NCBI GenBank assembly: GCA_029255685.2
Contig: CM055320.2
Span: forward strand, 10,278,614-10,342,613
DNA length: 64,000 nt
Source of the DNA: Silene conica
Lineage: Eukaryota; Streptophyta; Magnoliopsida; Caryophyllales; Caryophyllaceae
Reading direction: 5' to 3'
The position numbers and the translations under genes were made by a program. The notes beneath the pieces were generated by a model. That model was not told where the DNA came from. It searched no databases and saw only the letters and a list, made by a program, of their open reading frames with translations. This document shows, one piece after another, positions 59,331 to 64,000 of this stretch. Positions within the stretch are counted from its first letter, which is position 1. The number at the start of each line of letters is the position of its first letter.

Positions 59331-61038
59331 CATTGTTTTGTAGTGAAATTTGCACCAATTCATGGAAGGGACATCAGCAAGATTTGAGATGCAGCCTAAG
59401 ATTCGAGGGCTCGGATGATCACCTACTACCCCCATCAACAGGACGTTGACGATATAGATGAGGAAATTCCTCTTGAAATCGTCTCCGCCATCACGTTGCC
59501 CCATCATCTTTTCCAGGAGCTCTTTTTTCGTAATATCGGCTGTTGGGAATTGATCTCTATAATGCTTCACAGCCTCTGTGTACTCTTTGTCTTTAGAAAA
59601 CATCCCGGCTGGAACAACATCAATACCTCCCATAGGAAGTCCCGTTGCAACATGGACATCCTCATCTGATATCACCAACTTGTGGTCCATCAATGAACAG
59701 TCGAAAGGGTTAAAGTTTTCGACAATCCATCTGGCCAAATGGCCATTGATTTCTTCGGACTGAAGTTGCAAAAGACCTCCGAACCCCATACTTTTTATGG
59801 CTTCAATTTGCTGTTCAGAGGGGTCCATCTTGAACAGATTAGTGATCAATGAAGGACTCATACGGGTCAGCAGAGGCTTGTACTGATCAGACCTAACCCG
59901 CGTTTTGGCAGGAACATAACTGCTGTCGGGAGCCTTCCTCTTGTTCTTGGTAGGTTGACATGGGTGGATTGGGTCTGCTCCTGCTGCTGTTTTACCGCTT
60001 CTCATTTGTTTGGCAGCAACATTACTGCTGCTGTCAGGAGCCTTTCGCTTGTTCTTGCTAGGCTGAGGATTTGATATTTGGTCTGCTGCTGCAACTGCTG
60101 TACTGCTTGTGCAGGGAGGATTATCTGTATAAGAGATAAGTACAAAATTACTAATGTGATCAAAATTCCATGCACATATGAGTAGCAACCAACAAAAAAA
60201 ACTGATGAAAAAAGCAGAAAGCATTAGCTTAGTATTAAACCCCAGTTTCAGTTATCACGGCCTAATCTCGCTAAATGCAGTCGGGGTAAAAAGCAATCAT
60301 ACTAAACCCCAAAACTTTTATAACATTAACCCTTTCACCAATCCCTAATTCTTCAACAATTCAATGAACCCTCCTCCCCATTTCCAACGCACCCGTCTCA
60401 GCACAAGCCTTCAAAGCTACTACAAAACTAATTGGATCAGAAGAAGTAGAGTTGGGTACTGCACATGAATTGTTTTTTATGCAACTACGAAGCTACTTCA
60501 TGCATTAGTAAAGGTAAATGCTCACCATTGGTGTCAGTAGAAGGCAGATTTGATGTCATTTCCTTGGTTACTGCTTCTTGGATACGTGGACTTATTCGAC
60601 GAGGTCTTTGTTCTGGTGTAACACCCTTGGCAGAAGTACCTGTGAAAGTAAATAGTATCCGGGAGGCAGCTTGTTTAATGCATATATAGTGTTAATTGAA
60701 CATGTCAACATGAAACAATGGAAACTAAATGTTTGATAAAATATGGAAAGGCAACATAGAAAAAAGGTGAAGAAGCTACACAGAGTTTCATACTAAACGT
60801 ACTTTGATCAACGGCATCATTTATGGTTGAATTTCTTGGTTTTGTTGGGAAATAATCTTTCACCGATCTACCTCCTCGTATTGGTAATTTTTTGACTGGT
60901 GATTTTTTCTTCATTGCAACAGTTTTTCGCCTCATATCTGTAAATGCGTTGAGTGATTTTAACACGGCTACAAGTATTAATTTCAGTAAATGCAGAATTT
61001 GGCGCATTAAAACCTAAGCCGAATTTATGCTAAGGGAA

Positions 61039-61101
61039 CCTTATTTGATGCACATTGGACCCTATTTGACGCACACTCAACCTTACTCCATGCATGTTCA
61101 C
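61039..61101 (-). repeat. 21-bp-phased repeats upstream of the protease gene, block 1
   Basis: Three units (61039, 61060 and 61081) of the CCTTATTTGATGCAC type. It is the reverse complement of the phrase found in FAR1 intron 2. Confidence 0.85.
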
Positions 61102-61271
61102 AGGACGGGTAACGTAAATAAGTACTTGAACAATATAAATTATGAGTTTTGCAATCAAAACAAAAATGCAGAACTAACAAAACTGTAAGCAACATATAAA
61201 CTATGAATTTCAATGCAAATGAGTTCAATGCATAGTCTTCACTGAGCATCAAAACATTCATCCAGACAGAA

Positions 61272-61355
61272 CCTTATTCCATGCGCACAGAACCTTATTT
61301 GATGCAGGCTCAACCTTATTTGATGCTCGCTGAACCTTATTCCATGCATGTTCAC
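61272..61355 (-). repeat. 21-bp-phased repeats upstream of the protease gene, block 2
   Basis: Four units (61272, 61293, 61314 and 61335) of the CCTTATT(T/C)(G/C)ATGC type, exactly 21 bp apart. Confidence 0.88.
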
Positions 61356-61803
61356 AGCACGGATAACCTAAACCCTAAGCCTAATTAACTAAAAATAACT
61401 GACTAAATAAGTTCAATACCTAAGCCTAATTAACTAAAAATAACTGAGTAAATAAGTTCAATTCATAGTTTTGACTCTTGAACCTAAAACCTAAGCCTAA
61501 TCTGATGTTACTGCGACACAATCTGATGATCATGATCATGCTAACACATATAACTGAGCAAGAATTGAAACATGTACAAATTTGATTGAAAATTAATTTA
61601 ATGCGACACAATCTGATGATCATGCTAACACATATAAGAAAAAAAAACCTAAAACTATAACTAACATCCGAAATCATCATCAAATTAGGGTTACAGCGAA
61701 TTAGGGACAAACTATCACCGATAAAATACATATAACAATGAGTGAAATACATATAAGAAAACAAATAGAGTGAAATCGAAAGTAAATAAAGAAAGAGATT
61801 ACC

Positions 61804-61957
61804 TTAATTTGTCACGAAAATGCTGAGGGAGATGATGGCGAAGTAGAGGGAGAAAAGAAGATCAGTGAGAAAGCGAAAAGTTAATTTGTCACGAAAATGC
61901 TGAGGGAGATGATGGCGAAGTAGAGGGAGAAAAGAAGATCAGTGAGAAAGCGAAAAG
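61804..61957 (-). promoter_or_regulatory. 77-bp tandem duplication in the likely promoter/leader of the protease gene
   Basis: Two apparently identical units starting TTAATTTGTCACGAAAATGC at 61804 and 61881. On the minus strand, CAAATTAAG followed by GTAATCTC at its end is a splice donor-like site. A non-coding first exon therefore probably ends here and joins the exon that starts before 60935. Confidence 0.6.
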
Positions 61958-62063
61958 GCGGAAATGAAAGAGATTGTAGGATTTGCAAATGGCGTTCACA
62001 CTTCAGCGCGTAAAAGTGTAAAACCAATTTCCTTTTTTTTTAAATAAAAAAGAAAGAAAAGCC

Positions 62064-62128
62064 ACTGTGAATCGAACCCAAGATGTCCAGGTTTGAAAGA
62101 CGAAATTCAAACCAACTGAGATACAAGC
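62064..62128 (-). other. tRNA-like segment, possible SINE fragment
   Basis: The minus strand has TATCTCAGTTGG (A-box-like) and GGGTTCGATTC (B-box) at tRNA spacing. A CTTTC sits where the anticodon loop would be. Stems are poor, and an A/T-rich tail follows, so it is probably a SINE remnant. Confidence 0.4.
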
Positions 62129-62280
62129 TTACTAATGCTACATAAAGAAAAGAATAAATAAGAATGTTTAGTTATTGTATAGTTTTTTTTAGGTGCGGTA
62201 ATTGTTTTTGGTTTTTCCCGACCTGTGAAAATTGAGGGTTATTTTTGTTGTTTTTCAATATAATTTAGGTTTTTATGCTA

Positions 62281-64000
62281 ACGGGACGGGAAAGGGTTTA
62301 GGGTTGGATTAGGGGGATCCGCTACCGCGGATCCCCCTAATCCAACCCTAAACCCTTCCCTTGCTTCAAATACGAACGACAATAAAACAAAAAGACACCC
62401 TAGATGGGGACGGGTGAACCCTTTTTTGGGGGACAGGTGTAAAACATGGGGCCGGGTATTCCTAAAACGGGACGGGAAAGGGTTTAGGGTTGGATTAGGA
62501 GGATCCGCTACCGTGGATCCCCCTAATCCAACCCTAAACCCTTCCCTTGTTGACGGGACGGGAATGGTTTAGGGTTGGATTAGGGGGATCCGCTACCGCG
62601 GATCCCCCTAATCCAACCCTAAACCCTTCCCTTGCTTCAAATACGAACTACAATAAAACAAAACGACACCCTAGATGGGGACGGGTGAACCCTTTTTGGG
62701 GGCACGGGTGAAAAACATGGGGCCGGGTATTCCTTTTTTGGGGGACAGGTGTAAAACATGGGGCCGGGTATTCCTAAAACGGGACGGGAAAGGGTTTAGG
62801 GTTGGATTAGGAGGATCCGCTACCGCGGATCCCCCTAATCCAACCCTAAACCCTTCCCTTGCTTCAAATACGAACGACAATAAAACAAAAAGACACCCTA
62901 GATGGGGACGGGTGAACCCTTTTTGGGGGGACGGGTAAAAAACATGGGGCCGGGTATTCCTAAAACGGGACGGGAAAGGGTTTAGGGTTGGATTAGGACG
63001 ATCCGCTACCGCGGATCCCCCTAATCCAACCCTAAACCCTTCCCTTGCTTCAAATACGAACGACAATAAAACAAAAAGACACCCTAGATGGGGACGGGTG
63101 AACCCTTTTTGGGGGGACGGGTGAAAAACATGGGGCCGGGTATTCCTAAAACGGGACGGGAAATGGTTTAGGGTTGGATTAGGACGATCCGCTACCGCGG
63201 ATCCCCCTAATCCAACCCTAAACCCTTCCCTTGCTTCAAATACGAACGACAATAAAACAAAAAGACACCCTAGATGGGGACGGGTGAACCCTTTTTTGGG
63301 GGACAGGTGTAAACGCGGATCCCCCTAATCCAACCCTAAACCCTTCCCTTGTTGACGGGACGGGAATGGTTTAGGGTTGGATTAGGGGGATCCGCTACCG
63401 CGGATCCCCCTAATCCAACCCTAAACCCTTCCCTTGCTTCAAATACGAACGACAATAAAACAAAAAGACACCCTAGATGGGGACGGGTGAACCCTTTTTG
63501 GGGGGACGGGTGAAAAACATGGGGCCGGGTATTCCTAAAACGGGACGGGAAAGGGTTTAGGGTTGGATTAGGAGGATCCGCTACCGCGGATCCCCCTAAT
63601 CCAACCCTAAACCCTTCCCTTGTTGACGGGACGGGAATGGTTTAGGGTTGGATTAGGAGGATCCGCTACCGCGGATCCCCCTAATCCAACCCTAAACCCT
63701 TCCCTTGCTTCAAATACGAACGACAATAAAACAAAAAGACACCCTAGATGGGGACGGGTGAACCCTTTTTTGGGGGACAGGTGTAAAACGTGGGGCCGGG
63801 TATTCCTAAAACGGGACGGGAAAGGGTTTAGGGTTGGATTAGGGGGATCCGCCTAATCCAACCCTAAACCCTTCCCTTGTTGACGGGACGGGAATGGTTT
63901 AGGGTTGGATTAGGGGGATCCGCTACCGCGGATCCCCCTAATCCAACCCTAAACCCTTCCCTTGCTTCAAATACGAACGACAATAAAACAAAAAGACACC
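62281..64000. repeat. Satellite array, 186-bp main period, with telomere-like palindromes
   Basis: Palindrome centres (GCTACC) lie at 62321, 62507, 62592, 62819, 63005, 63191, 63393, 63580, 63665 and 63922, with a truncated one at 63851. Spacing is mostly 186 with 85 as a minor class. Each palindrome has arms of about 32 bp that contain GGGTTTAGGGTTGGATTAGG and its complement around TACC. Between palindromes lies CAAATACGAACGACAATAAAA plus a G-rich stretch (GGGGACGGGTGAA, GGGGCCGGGTATTCC). Because 186 is a multiple of three, long frames stay open. These are not genes. The array continues past the window end. Confidence 0.95.

Larger units (their letters stand above)
54382..59345 (+). mobile_element. 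CACTA (En/Spm) transposon, 3-bp TSD AAA
   Basis: Ends CACTACAAAAAAATGC and GCATTGTTTTGTAGTG are inverted, flanked by AAA (54379-54381 and 59346-59348). Both subterminal regions are packed with TTTGCGACGGA / TCCGTCGCAAA repeats. It carries a TNPD-like gene (5' truncated) and a second Ptta/En/Spm-type gene, both on the + strand. It lies in the minus-strand protease gene, within the codons after NWCKF. Confidence 0.95.
50623..60935 (-). pseudogene. MULE-borne ULP1-type protease gene, disrupted by a CACTA insertion
   Basis: Exons on the minus strand: 60935-60803, 60639-60526, 60124-59346 continued after the insertion at 54381-52958, then 52860-52683, 52506-52468, 52345-52223, 52130-51942, 51820-51699, 51603-51529, 51431-51299, 51182-51102, 51008-50874 and 50769-50623, all with GT-AG ends. 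The N-terminal part has KNKRKAPDSS repeats and a conserved plant region (MGFGGLLQL; ARWIVENFNP; ATGLPMGG), then an acidic PQPE-rich linker. The last exons form a ULP1/C48 domain with HW in DKEHWVAC, Asp in ILDSN, and Gln and Cys in RQDNGYACGGY. An earlier segment (52345-51942) is ULP1-like but lacks these residues. Damage: the CACTA insertion after NWCKF, one-base frameshifts near 54150 and 53680, and TAA at 50623-50625 before sequence that still looks coding. Confidence 0.8.

Overview
This is plant nuclear DNA. It has spliced host genes with GT-AG introns, tRNA-iMet primer-binding sites of LTR retrotransposons, Stowaway, hAT, MULE and CACTA DNA transposons, a SINE, a LINE and TTTAGGG-containing satellite DNA. 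The style of the retroelements suggests a eudicot, perhaps Caryophyllales, but nothing here proves the order. By my reading at least three quarters of the window is transposon-derived. Only two probable host genes stand out: an intronless RING-H2 gene (14342-14812, +) and a five-exon FAM133-like RS-rich nuclear protein gene (18260-25076, -).

Left part (1-12 kb): a three-level nest. A minus-strand Copia element (9286-11998) is split by a minus-strand Gypsy-type LTR (1-105 plus 6559-9285), which is itself split by a young, gag-only LTR element (111-6553, TSD GGAAC). The Gypsy-type LTR is built from three families of self-complementary modules. The most striking is ten copies of a nearly invariant 30-nt core whose flanks differ in every copy yet mostly remain complementary to each other.

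Middle (12-44 kb): scrambled gene fragments (two pieces of eIF2-gamma, one of a double-bond reductase, one of the FAM133-like last exon with intron), a 5'-truncated LINE, the FAM133-like gene with a SINE in intron 2, a long-TIR MITE, a hAT element with 8-bp TSD, a decayed minus-strand Ty3/Gypsy element split by a solo LTR with TSD AAACG, an organelle-like segment, a 2.9-kb LTR ending in a three-armed snapback palindrome, a short solo LTR with TSD CAACC, and an AT microsatellite between two inverted MULE-type ends.

Right part (44-62 kb): a large MULE-type element carrying two convergent genes: a three-exon FAR1/MULE transposase (807 aa) and a multi-exon ULP1-type protease gene. The protease gene appears to hold a degenerate protease-like domain followed by one with His, Asp, Gln and Cys present. 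A CACTA (En/Spm) element (54382-59345, TSD AAA) has inserted in it; the protease gene also has two frameshifts and an early stop. Introns or UTRs of both MULE genes contain 21-bp-phased repeats in opposite orientations, and the space between them holds a 0.57-kb inverted repeat and a tandem repeat.

Right edge (62.3-64 kb): a satellite with a 186-bp main period, each unit carrying a long palindrome with telomere-like TTTAGGG/CCCTAAA, running off the window. Exon positions were read by eye from splice signals, conserved protein motifs and frame continuity.
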